Assembly: GCA_041389725.1 (NCBI GenBank)
Contig: JAWKRG010000013.1
Span: forward strand, 1-64,000
DNA: 64,000 nucleotides
Direction of reading: 5' to 3'
DNA from: Polyangiaceae bacterium
GTDB taxonomy: Bacteria > Myxococcota_A > Polyangia > Polyangiales > Polyangiaceae
Part shown: piece by piece, positions 50,173-58,226 of the stretch
Layout: each line of letters begins with the position of its first letter
Position numbering within the stretch: the first letter of the stretch is position 1
Position numbers and translations under genes: made by a program
The notes under the pieces: model-generated
What the model was told of the DNA's origin: nothing
The model's database searches: none
What the model saw: only the letters and a program-made list of their open reading frames with translations

Positions 50173-51310
50173 ATCCGCGGCAGCGCTCGAGTTCGATGCA
50201 ACCCTGCTACCGAGCGGAATGCGCCAGCGCTTTTGGGTCAAGGACGGACGCATCACCTTTGCGCCGCAGGCCGACGCCGAGCGCACACGCAGCGGTGGCT
50301 TCGTGCTCGCGGGCATGGTGGATGCGCATACCCACGCCGACTACCCCCAAGGCCCCGCGCCCGAAGACCGTGACGGCTTCGTGCGCCGCAACCTGCGCGA
50401 GTTCACGGGAGTCGGCGTGCTGTTGTTGCGCGACATGGGCGCGTCCTCGACCCTGCTGGAGGATCTTCCGCGCCACGACGACGAACCTCGCGTCATTCCA
50501 GCCGGCAAGGCCATGGTCGGTTTCGACAATCGCTGCTTTCCCACCACTGCCGAAGACCAGGCGCTGAGCCACGCCTTGGCGCAACTGCGCCCGGGCGTGC
50601 AATGGCTGAAGATCTTCGTCGACTTTCCGGATCCGAGCAGCGAGGCGGAGGGCAAAGAGCCCTACTTCAAGGGCGACAACCCCCTCACCTATTCACCAGA
50701 GCTGCTCCAGGAATTGGTGCAGGCCGTGCACGCCCGAGGTGGTCGCGTCGCCGCGCACGTCTTCAGCGAAGCCGGAGCCCGCGCCAGTGTCGCCGCCGGG
50801 GCCGACACCCTGGAGCACGGTTGGGGAGTGACCGAAGACCTGTTTGACGAAATGCGCGCCAAGAACATCGCATGGGTGCCCTTGGTTGCCATTGCAGAGC
50901 CAATGCAGGCCCTCGCCAAGCGCGACGGTCGCCCCGACCAACTCGAGTGGATTGTCGAGTCCTTGCAGCGCCTGACGCGCACGCTGCCCGCCGCGGTTGC
51001 TGCCGGCGTTACTCTACTGACTGGCTCCGATTGGTTCCCGATGATCGGCGTGCGCGACGAGGTCGTGGCCCTGATGCGCCTGGGCGTCCCTGGAAACGCT
51101 GCCCTCGACGCGGCCACGGACGCGGCGCGCCGCTACCTCGGACACAGGACCTTGGAAGAAGGCTCGCCAGCAGATCTACTGTGGTACGAGTCCGACCCAC
51201 GCGAGACGCTGCCGCCGCTGCCGGATCTCATCTTGCTCGACGGCAAGGAGATCCCCGCCGTACAACCGCCTCCGCCCATTCCCCGCAGCGGCCCACACCC
51301 GCCACACTAG
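50162..51310 (+). CDS. Metal-dependent amidohydrolase
   Basis: A 382-residue TIM-barrel hydrolase. Metal ligands fit the amidohydrolase superfamily: H-x-H in GMVDAHTHADYP, a Lys in VQWLKIFVDFPDP (bridging residue position), His in RVAAHVFSEAG, His in DTLEHGWGVT, and the final Asp in LLTGSDWFPMIG. The small beta domain at both ends (RFWVKDGRITF and the C-terminal EGSPADLLWYESD) is typical of imidazolonepropionase/prolidase-like members. It should cut a C-N bond in a small molecule or peptide-derived compound. ATG at 50162 is placed seven bases after GAGGAAG and overlaps the dioxygenase end. A function in trimming a RiPP or its degradation product is inference. Confidence 0.87.
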   Translation: MPTESAAALEFDATLLPSGMRQRFWVKDGRITFAPQADAERTRSGGFVLAGMVDAHTHADYPQGPAPEDRDGFVRRNLREFTGVGVLLLRDMGASSTLLEDLPRHDDEPRVIPAGKAMVGFDNRCFPTTAEDQALSHALAQLRPGVQWLKIFVDFPDPSSEAEGKEPYFKGDNPLTYSPELLQELVQAVHARGGRVAAHVFSEAGARASVAAGADTLEHGWGVTEDLFDEMRAKNIAWVPLVAIAEPMQALAKRDGRPDQLEWIVESLQRLTRTLPAAVAAGVTLLTGSDWFPMIGVRDEVVALMRLGVPGNAALDAATDAARRYLGHRTLEEGSPADLLWYESDPRETLPPLPDLILLDGKEIPAVQPPPPIPRSGPHPPH

Positions 51311-51726
51311 CCTGCGATGGAGAACGGGCGGCGCAGACGCGATGCGGACTGCAGCCGTTTTCTGGTTTGAACCGCCGCCAACCGCCAATCCGCCAGGAGC
51401 GCCGAGATTCGCCAAGCGTGTGCTTGTTTGGTGCGAGAGTGGCGCGCCCACCCACCATTCCTTTGCGCCCCTTGGCGCTCGTTGCGTCGTGGCGGTTGCT
51501 AGCGCGTCTAGATGGAAGGCGGCAACTGGTCGCGCGTGCGGCGCGGTCGCCAGGGCATTTGGCTTCAATGGGTTTGGGTCTCGACCCACGGCGACGCGGA
51601 GCGCTACTCCCGCAAAGTGCGACGAGGGCGCGCGGCAAAACCACGTTGTCCGAACCACCAACCCGATGGCCCAAACCGAGACGGAGTTCGCCGACGCGCG
51701 GCGACCGTGTGATACCCTCGGGGCGC
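51311..51726. other. Non-coding region with imperfect hairpin of CCGCCA repeats
   Basis: No convincing gene is present. A stretch rich in AACCGCCA and ATCCGCCA words at 51369-51415 faces a TGGCGC/TGGCGG-rich stretch at 51471-51498. 51379-51406 and 51471-51498 are imperfect reverse complements (exact at both ends of the arms, mismatched in the middle). The centre is ordinary GC-rich sequence. Comparable CCGCCA hairpins occur in other large-genome bacteria as short intergenic repeats. The remaining 220 bp before 51727 show nothing I can name. Confidence 0.5.
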
Positions 51727-52314
51727 ATGTCGTCGCTGTGTCCGCGCTGCTCGACGGAGCTGCGCTCCGAGTGGCTACCCGTGGAGGGCGAGCCGCCCGA
51801 AGTCGAAGTGCGACTGTGCGACGCCTGCAACGGCGTGTGGCTGAGCGCCGAGGCGCTCGCTCCCATCTGCCCGACGCTTTCCCATCTGCCCGGCCGCAAG
51901 ACGGAGATTCGTCTGACCGGAACCGGCAGCAAGATCTTCTGCCCCGGCTGCGGCAGACAGCCCTGGGAAAGCGAGGTGCTCGATGTCGTCGTGGACGTAT
52001 GCCTCACTTGCGGAGGCATCTGGCTCGACGCCGGAGAGTACTCGGACGAGCAAGCAGCCGAGCCCAGTCGCAAGGCCGCGCGCCCCGGCTACCGCGAACG
52101 CGCGCGTTCAAAGGCGGGGGCACCGACCTGTGCGTACTGCGGAGCCTTCGTAGACGCGACTCGCGCGATGGTGCGAGAACACGGCTTCGCCTGCGAGCGC
52201 TGCCACTACGCCCTCGAAACCCGCGTCGCCGCGCTGCGCGCAGAGCGCTCACCCCTCGAGAAGTTCCTGGACCGCGTCGCCGAGTTGCTCGCCACGGACG
52301 ACCCCGACGGCTAG
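51727..52314 (+). CDS. TFIIB-type zinc-finger (zf-TFIIB) protein
   Basis: A 195-residue soluble protein with repeated Cys pairs. Two zf-TFIIB-like units are visible: CPRCSTEL...CDACNGVWLSAEAL (about 4-45) and CPGCGRQ...CLTCGGIWLDAGEY (about 76-112). A third pair follows (CAYCGAFV, then CERCHYAL). The GVWL/GIWLDAGE ending is the family hallmark. A helical C terminus follows (PLEKFLDRVAELLATDD). Function is unknown; members are small zinc proteins thought to bind nucleic acid or act in metal handling. ATG at 51727 is chosen. It lies between the amidohydrolase and the convergent radical SAM gene, with no evident link. Confidence 0.85.
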   Translation: MSSLCPRCSTELRSEWLPVEGEPPEVEVRLCDACNGVWLSAEALAPICPTLSHLPGRKTEIRLTGTGSKIFCPGCGRQPWESEVLDVVVDVCLTCGGIWLDAGEYSDEQAAEPSRKAARPGYRERARSKAGAPTCAYCGAFVDATRAMVREHGFACERCHYALETRVAALRAERSPLEKFLDRVAELLATDDPDG

Positions 52315-52426
52315 CACCCGCGGATCGGCGCTGTTGTGCGCGCGGCTGGTTCCTGGCCGGGCGCCGGAAGCCGCTATCGCGAACCACTCCCAACTCAGAC
52401 CGACTCGCCGCCGAAGCCAGACGCGC

Positions 52427-54244
52427 CTAGATCAATGGCAAGCCGCGTCGTGCACGACGGCGATTGTCGCGCTCGCGTGCAGCCACCATCAGCGGATCCG
52501 GCGGCGCAGCCTCAGGCTCGGGGAATCCGGGCAGGCTGGCGGCCACACCGTGACTCGGCGCGCCCGTCGCCAAGCGTGGCGGCGGCTCGGGCATCAGTTC
52601 GTGGAGGCGCACTGCACGAGGATCGCCGGCGTCGGTGATGGGGGTGAGCGGAGCCAGGCCCTGGTTGCGCACCCAATTGATGTGCGCCCCTTCGCAGCGC
52701 TCGTCGACCACGCAGTCGGCGCAGCGCACGCTCTTCGCACGATACTTGTCTCTCACATGGAAGTGCGCGAGCTCGGTGATGCTCAGGCGCCCCGTGTCGG
52801 GATCGAACAGCGCCTGGGGCAGCAAGGCCCGCTCGGGTTCCCACAGCGCGCCGGGGATCAGACAGGCGGGCAGCCCGCTGACCCGAATCGGCAGCGCCAG
52901 CTGCTCGAAGTACAAGCGCGGCTCGGGAATGTCGTGCTTGGTGGCAGCGCTGAGGTGCTCGTGTCCCGGCTGCACGATGCGAAGCTGGTCGAGCCTTTGC
53001 CGCAGGCGCTCGCGCTCGGCTAGCATGAACCGCGCGGTTTCTTCGTTGAGCTCGATGTCCAGCTCGATCCCTGGGGGCAGATCGCCGAGCCAAAGCTCGA
53101 GCTGCGCGGCGGAGCTGGCGACTAGGACGGCGGTTCGCGCCGGCAGCTTTGCGAGGGGGACGGCCGCCTCGAGCCGCAGATAGAGCCCCGCGCCGTCGGG
53201 CAGGGCGAGAGCGGAAAGCGCCGTCTCGTCCTCGGCGCTGACCCCGAGCAGCGAGCAACCGAAGGGCAGAACGTCAGGCGCAGGGCCGCTGCCCACCCAA
53301 TAGATTTGGAATGCATTGACGAGCTGGCCCTCGATGACGCGATCCGTGCTGGTGCAGAAGGGCTCGATGAAGCAGTGCGGACAGCGCTCGGGGTGGCGGC
53401 AGTCCAGAGCGGCGCCTTCGTCCAGGTAGCGGCGCAACTGAAAGCGTCGGCCGTTCACCTCGTCCAGCATCTTGTGGGGGTCCTGGATCAGATCTTCGAG
53501 ACCTTCCAGGTAGCTCACGGGAAAGCGATTGGTCCACACCACGAAGCGCGGATGGCGCCCGAGCTTGAACACCTTATGCAACACCGGCAAGTGCTCGCGC
53601 ACGTCGTAGAACAGCTCGTCTCGATTGTCGAAAGCCGCGGCCTGAGGAATGACATGAAGCAGATCGAACTCGGTCACGCCCAGGGAGATACAGAGCTCCA
53701 CGATCTTGTCGAGCACCGCGACGTTCTGCTTGTTGATCACCACGTCGACATTCACGATCGGCCGACCGTCGCGCAGCGCGCGCACGATGCCCTTGACGAT
53801 GCGCTTGAAGGCACCCTCGGTCCCAGTCAAGCGGTCGTGCAGGGCCTCGTTGTGGCCGTGAATGCTGAAGGTGATCTCACCCAGCCCGGCCGCCATGGAG
53901 CGCTCGAAGAACTCCTTCTCGGACAGGCGGTAGCCGTTGGTCACCGTCTGCACCCGGTCGTAGCCGCGCTCCTTGGCGTAGGCCACCAAGTCCACGAACG
54001 CCGGATGCAGCGTCGCCTCGCCGCCGGAGAGGATCAGCTTGTCCGCGCCCAGCTCGTCGATGCCACGATCGATCTCGCGGCGGATCTCCGCTTCTTCCAG
54101 GTAGACGTTGCGCGGTGTGTCCGAATCCAGGCAAAACAAGCACTTGCTGTTGCAGGCGGTCACCGCACGCACCCAGTGCTTCGGTCGATTGGCCACGCGC
54201 TCGCGCCACAGCATGTACTCGAGATCGCGACTCTGCTCCGCCAT
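52427..54244 (-). CDS. Large radical SAM protein with two Cys-rich regions
   Basis: A 605-residue radical SAM protein. The 4Fe-4S ligands are C31, C35 and C38 in CNSKCLFCLDSDTP. The second motif is LSGGEATLHPAFVD, with Ala in place of the usual Pro of GGEP. FSIHGHNEALHDRLTGTEGA follows, close to the matching stretch in the enzyme at 41828. An internal Cys cluster lies near 285-302 (CRHPERCPHCFIEPFC). A second near 525-540 (CADCVVDERCEGAHINW) matches the C-terminal cluster of the 41828 enzyme. Between them is a long beta region of unknown fold. It is clearly related to, but separate from, the HxS operon. Its substrate may be a different peptide or protein. ATG at 54244. Confidence 0.87.
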   Translation of the reverse strand: MAEQSRDLEYMLWRERVANRPKHWVRAVTACNSKCLFCLDSDTPRNVYLEEAEIRREIDRGIDELGADKLILSGGEATLHPAFVDLVAYAKERGYDRVQTVTNGYRLSEKEFFERSMAAGLGEITFSIHGHNEALHDRLTGTEGAFKRIVKGIVRALRDGRPIVNVDVVINKQNVAVLDKIVELCISLGVTEFDLLHVIPQAAAFDNRDELFYDVREHLPVLHKVFKLGRHPRFVVWTNRFPVSYLEGLEDLIQDPHKMLDEVNGRRFQLRRYLDEGAALDCRHPERCPHCFIEPFCTSTDRVIEGQLVNAFQIYWVGSGPAPDVLPFGCSLLGVSAEDETALSALALPDGAGLYLRLEAAVPLAKLPARTAVLVASSAAQLELWLGDLPPGIELDIELNEETARFMLAERERLRQRLDQLRIVQPGHEHLSAATKHDIPEPRLYFEQLALPIRVSGLPACLIPGALWEPERALLPQALFDPDTGRLSITELAHFHVRDKYRAKSVRCADCVVDERCEGAHINWVRNQGLAPLTPITDAGDPRAVRLHELMPEPPPRLATGAPSHGVAASLPGFPEPEAAPPDPLMVAARERDNRRRARRGLPLI

Positions 54245-54327
54245 GGCCGTTCACAGCCTAACACGCGTGGCGGACTGGTGCCTGAGTAGGCGCCCGCCGG
54301 GCCTGCGCAACTTGGATCGGGCGCTGG

Positions 54328-54537
54328 CTACGCCGATCGGCCAGGAGGCTCACTCAGTAGCGTCGGGTATTCGCTCACGACCCTTGCGCGATGTTCCGCA
54401 ATGAGTCGAGCCCACTCAGGTGAGTGACGCACGTGATCGTCAATGGCAAGATCCAGCGTCTTTCCGCCGTCCGCGTTGATGGCGTAGATGGATGTCACCC
54501 AGCTCTCCGAGAAGATATCGCGCACGTCGTTGAACAT
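54328..54537 (-). CDS. Possible small protein upstream of the large radical SAM gene
   Basis: A 69-residue candidate: MFNDVRDIFSESWVTSIYAI, then NADGGKTLDLAIDD, a helix HSPEWARLIAEHRARVVSEY and a Pro/Ser tail. GAGGG lies close upstream of the ATG. Codon use and amino-acid composition look like coding DNA. No family is recognised. It ends 83 bp before the radical SAM gene on the same strand, so a substrate or partner role is possible, although it has no repeat or Cys-rich core. Confidence 0.4.
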   Translation of the reverse strand: MFNDVRDIFSESWVTSIYAINADGGKTLDLAIDDHVRHSPEWARLIAEHRARVVSEYPTLLSEPPGRSA

Positions 54538-54570
54538 GCCCTCGAACTCTGTCGTCCTCGGTCTCGCGCG

Positions 54571-55698
54571 TCACTCCGCGCGCGGGATGCGCATCAGGAA
54601 CGAAGCGCCGCCGCCGGGGCGGTCGTCGACGGTCAGGGTGCCGCCGTGTTCCTCGACTAGACGCTTGCAGATGCTGAGGCCGAGGCCCGAGCCGTGTTCG
54701 CCCTTGGTGGAGACGAAGGGGTCGAACAACTTGTCGCGGATTGCGGCGGATACTCCAGGCCCATTGTCGGCAACTCGCACATAGGAGTGGGTGTCGTCGC
54801 GGCCGACCTCGACGAACACCGTGTTCTGGTGGCGAGGTCGATCGCCAAAGGCCTGCATGGCGTTGACGAGCAGATTCACCACCACTTGTCCGAGCTTGGT
54901 CGAAGAGCCGCGTACCCCGCCGCCGCCTTTGGACTCCACGACGAGCCCGGCGCGGTGTCGCAACTCCGCATGCACGATGCGCAGCGACACTCGGACGACG
55001 TCTGCCAGGTCGATGATTTCGAACACGCTGGCCTCGCTGGCGGGGGCGGCGACGGCGGCCACGATGTCCGCGACGCGCCGGCTCCCATCAGCGGCGTCCT
55101 CCATCGCCTCCTCGACGCCAGTCAGCAGCTTTCGCACGCTGTTGACGTCGGGCTGGGGACGGGCCAACTCGTCGCGCACCTGCATCAGTACTGTTTCCAC
55201 GAACTCGTAGCTCGACACCAATCCGGACATGGCGTTCTTCACTTCATGCACCATGCTCGCGGACGCGATGCCCAGCGTGTAGACACGCTCGGTGCGCCGA
55301 AGTCGCTGCTCGGCTTCCCGCAACTGCTGGGTCATGGTGTAGACGTCCAGCGCATCGCGGATTTCAGCGGCCAGCTCCTCGGGTTCCCAGGGCTTGCGCA
55401 GGTAGCGACGAACCTGACCCAGGTTGATCGCGTCGATGGAGGCTTTCAGGTCCGAGTAGGCCGTCACCAGAATGCGAACCGTGTCGGGAGACTCGCGGCT
55501 GGCGACTTCGCACAGTTCCACGCCGGTCATCCCCGGCATGCGCTGGTCCGTGAGCAGAACGGCTACCTCCCGGGTGCGCAGCAGCTCCAACGCACTCGCA
55601 GCGTTGTTGGCGGTGATGCACTCCGCAAAGTCCAGGGTCGCTTCGCTGACGACCAGGTTGGCGTCGTCGTCGTCGACCAGAAGTACCAGGCCCGTCAC
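54571..55698 (-). CDS. Receiver-histidine kinase (REC-HisKA-HATPase)
   Basis: A 375-residue soluble sensor protein. The receiver is at the N terminus (about 1-120): LVLLVDDDDANLVV, phospho-accepting Asp in VAVLLTDQRMPGMTG, Lys in RRYLRKPWEPEEL. A HisKA-like helix has IASASMVHEVKNAMSGLVS (His near 165), and the HATPase has LLVNAMQAFG, VADNGPGVS and GSGLGLSICKRL. The arrangement means the kinase receives phosphate or a state from another component, most probably the hybrid kinase encoded just upstream. GTG at 55698 has GGAGG eight bases before it and overlaps the upstream stop in GTGA. It is the last gene of the four-gene signalling operon. Confidence 0.88.
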   Translation of the reverse strand: MTGLVLLVDDDDANLVVSEATLDFAECITANNAASALELLRTREVAVLLTDQRMPGMTGVELCEVASRESPDTVRILVTAYSDLKASIDAINLGQVRRYLRKPWEPEELAAEIRDALDVYTMTQQLREAEQRLRRTERVYTLGIASASMVHEVKNAMSGLVSSYEFVETVLMQVRDELARPQPDVNSVRKLLTGVEEAMEDAADGSRRVADIVAAVAAPASEASVFEIIDLADVVRVSLRIVHAELRHRAGLVVESKGGGGVRGSSTKLGQVVVNLLVNAMQAFGDRPRHQNTVFVEVGRDDTHSYVRVADNGPGVSAAIRDKLFDPFVSTKGEHGSGLGLSICKRLVEEHGGTLTVDDRPGGGASFLMRIPRAE

Positions 55699-58226
55699 GC
55701 TGCAGCCTCCAGAGCGGGCAACTCGATGACGAAGCGGGCACCGCCGCCAGGGCGTGGCTCGTAGCGCAGGCTGCCCCCCGCGTCGTCGATGATGCGCTGG
55801 CAAAGGTAGAGCCCCAGTCCCGTACCCCCGTTTCCGGAGCGCGTAGTGAAGAAGGGCTCGAACAGCAAGGCCGCGACGTCCTCGGGCACCCCCTCGCCGT
55901 CGTCCTCTACGCTGATGGTGACCCCACCGGTCGTGCAGTCCTCGGTGCGCACCCAAATGTTTGCCGGCCCCGCTCGACCAGCGTTGTCGAGCAGGTTCAA
56001 GAATACCTGGTTGAGCTGGCGCGCACTGGCGACCACCATGCGCTGCGCCGCGTAGTTGCGATGCACTTGGATACCGTCCATCTTGTGCGCGAGAAGCCGC
56101 AGCGAGGATTCCAGCCCCTCGTCCACGCTGCAGGTGCTCACGCCATCGTGTTCTGCTGGTCGAACATTATCCTCCAGTGCCGAGATGATGTCGACCACAC
56201 GAGCGGCGCCCTCCTGGATGACGGTCAAAAGCCGTTCCTTTGGCATCTTTCCGCTTTCGGGCCTCGCCAAGAGTTTGGCTGCGTTCAAGACAGCGCCAAT
56301 GGGGTTCTTGACTTCGTGAGCAATGCCAGCGGCCAGACTGCCCGCCGTCGTCAGGCGTGCCTGATTTGCCAACTGCAACCCCATGGCGCGAAGACGAAGC
56401 TGGGCACTGATGCGCGCAATCAGGACCCGGGTGTGGAAAGGCTTGGTGACGAAGTCGTCTGCCCCCGCCGAGTACGCTTCCAGTGTCGAATCAGAACCAG
56501 AGCGCGCGGTGAGCATGATCACCGGGATGGTTCGCAGCGCCGAGTCGGCTTTGATCGAGCGACACAAGTCCGTCCCGCTGACTTCGGGCATCATCACGTC
56601 GGTCAGCACCAGGTCAGGCCGAGTCGCGCGCACCATCGTCAGCGCTTCCGCCCCATCCGCGGCAAGCATCACCTCGAACTCGTCACGGAGCGACGCTGCG
56701 ATGAACTCGCGAAGGTCCGGTTCGTCCTCGGCGACCACGATGCGCGCGCGCCGACCGGCATCTAGGCGGATCGGCGGCTCGCTGCGCCCCAACACGGGCT
56801 TGTGCTCCGGGGCCGGAGGCGCTTCCGATCCGCGGTCGGTCACGCGCCGACCGGGGTGTTCCTCGGATGCCACTCGCCGACGCTCCAGGGCCCCTTCGGC
56901 GAAGTGGCCTGGACCCAGCGGCAGCGTGAGGATGAAGGTGGCGCCGTGTCCCGCCGTGCTTTCGACACTGAGGTCGCCGCCGTGCAGCTGCGCCAATTCG
57001 CGTGCGAGCGCCAGCCCGATGCCGGCCCCGCCGTGACGACGACGCTCGGAGCCTTCCACTTGATAGAAGCGCTCGAAGATCTTGGCCTGGTGCTCGGCTC
57101 CGATGCCCGGTCCCGTATCGCGTACCAAAAGACGCACGTGGGAGTCGTCCATGCCAATTGTGACCTCCACGCGACCACCGTCGGGCGTGAATTTGAGGGC
57201 GTTACTCACCAAGTTGGTGACGACGATCTCCATGCGATGGGGGTCTGCGTGAAGCTCTGGGGTCGACTCGGCGTCCAGAGTCAGCACCAGATCCAGGTTG
57301 CGTTGAGCTGCCGTGGGTCGCGCGTTTTCGACGACCCGGTGGGCCAAGTCAACGAGATCCACCTCTGCGACGCGCAGTCGCAAGCCCCCCGCTTCGAGGC
57401 GGGCGAGATCGAGCAGGTCGTCGATTAGGCGCAGCAGCCGCTGGGCGTTGCGTCGCACGACGGCCAGCGCGGCGCGCTCGCGCTCGGGCCTCCCGGGCGT
57501 GCCCAGCAGGTCCTCGACCGGACTCAGGATCAGGGTGAGAGGCGTACGAAGCTCGTGGGAGATGTTTGCAAAGAATTCGCTCTTGAGGCGATCCACCTCG
57601 CGCAGGCGCTCCAGGGTCCCGGCGAGCTCGCGGCTCGTGCTCTCGACTTCCTGTCGCGCGGCAAACTCGCGCTCGGCGGAACGAAAACGAATCACCGTCG
57701 ACGCCACGGAAATCACGGTGGTCAGCGACAGGAAGTACACGTTGTTGAAGAAAGGGCGCACTTCCAGCGTGCCTGCCAGCGCTGGGGGAATCGCCGGAAG
57801 CAGCCAGAGCGTGACGATTCCGCCGCTCACCGCCAAGGCGTGGCGCCACTGCCAAGTGTAGAGCACGCCCACGGCGAGGATGCAGAGGTTCAGTCCCGCG
57901 TAGTAGGGCGAGACCACGCCGTCGAGACGCAGGATCATCGCCTCGATGCCTGCCGCGCAGACGAACGGAGGCCCTGCGCCAAGCACGACCGGATGACGCA
58001 TGGCCCAGGGCAGATAGCTGACCGCGAGCAGCCCCAACGCGACCGCCCCGGCGATGCAACGGATCAGGAAGAATTGACCCACGTGCCCTGGCGCCATCGC
58101 AACGTCGAGGGCAAACCCCGCCGGCATCAGCACCGCGGACAGCAGATAACCCAACCGCGCGCCGTTCAGGTTGATCTGGGCGAGATGGCTTTCGAAGCGC
58201 GCGCCCGTGCCCCGGGCTTCACTCAT
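55695..58226 (-). CDS. Membrane hybrid kinase with two histidine-kinase cores
   Basis: An 843-residue protein. Six hydrophobic helices occupy about residues 20-195. The first core has HisKA His in EFFANISHELRTPLTLILSP (about 225) with HATPase NALKFTPDGG, RDTGPGIG and GAGIGLALAREL. A receiver (about 500-615) has Asp in DLVLTDVMMPEVSG. A second core has GSLAAGIAHEVKNPIGAVLN and HATPase NLLDNAGRAG, DDGEGVPED and GTGLGLYLCQRI. Carrying two complete kinase cores around one receiver is unusual; the usual hybrid has one. Its neighbours, an HTH-receiver protein, a PilZ-type methyltransferase and a receiver-kinase, overlap it by 4 bp on both sides. The signal is unknown. Confidence 0.88.
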   Translation of the reverse strand: MSEARGTGARFESHLAQINLNGARLGYLLSAVLMPAGFALDVAMAPGHVGQFFLIRCIAGAVALGLLAVSYLPWAMRHPVVLGAGPPFVCAAGIEAMILRLDGVVSPYYAGLNLCILAVGVLYTWQWRHALAVSGGIVTLWLLPAIPPALAGTLEVRPFFNNVYFLSLTTVISVASTVIRFRSAEREFAARQEVESTSRELAGTLERLREVDRLKSEFFANISHELRTPLTLILSPVEDLLGTPGRPERERAALAVVRRNAQRLLRLIDDLLDLARLEAGGLRLRVAEVDLVDLAHRVVENARPTAAQRNLDLVLTLDAESTPELHADPHRMEIVVTNLVSNALKFTPDGGRVEVTIGMDDSHVRLLVRDTGPGIGAEHQAKIFERFYQVEGSERRRHGGAGIGLALARELAQLHGGDLSVESTAGHGATFILTLPLGPGHFAEGALERRRVASEEHPGRRVTDRGSEAPPAPEHKPVLGRSEPPIRLDAGRRARIVVAEDEPDLREFIAASLRDEFEVMLAADGAEALTMVRATRPDLVLTDVMMPEVSGTDLCRSIKADSALRTIPVIMLTARSGSDSTLEAYSAGADDFVTKPFHTRVLIARISAQLRLRAMGLQLANQARLTTAGSLAAGIAHEVKNPIGAVLNAAKLLARPESGKMPKERLLTVIQEGAARVVDIISALEDNVRPAEHDGVSTCSVDEGLESSLRLLAHKMDGIQVHRNYAAQRMVVASARQLNQVFLNLLDNAGRAGPANIWVRTEDCTTGGVTISVEDDGEGVPEDVAALLFEPFFTTRSGNGGTGLGLYLCQRIIDDAGGSLRYEPRPGGGARFVIELPALEAAA

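Noticed and set aside
53306..54289. Long plus-strand frame opposite the 605-residue radical SAM gene
   Set aside because: No domain or start support; the radical SAM motifs are clear on the minus strand. Such antisense frames are common at this GC content.
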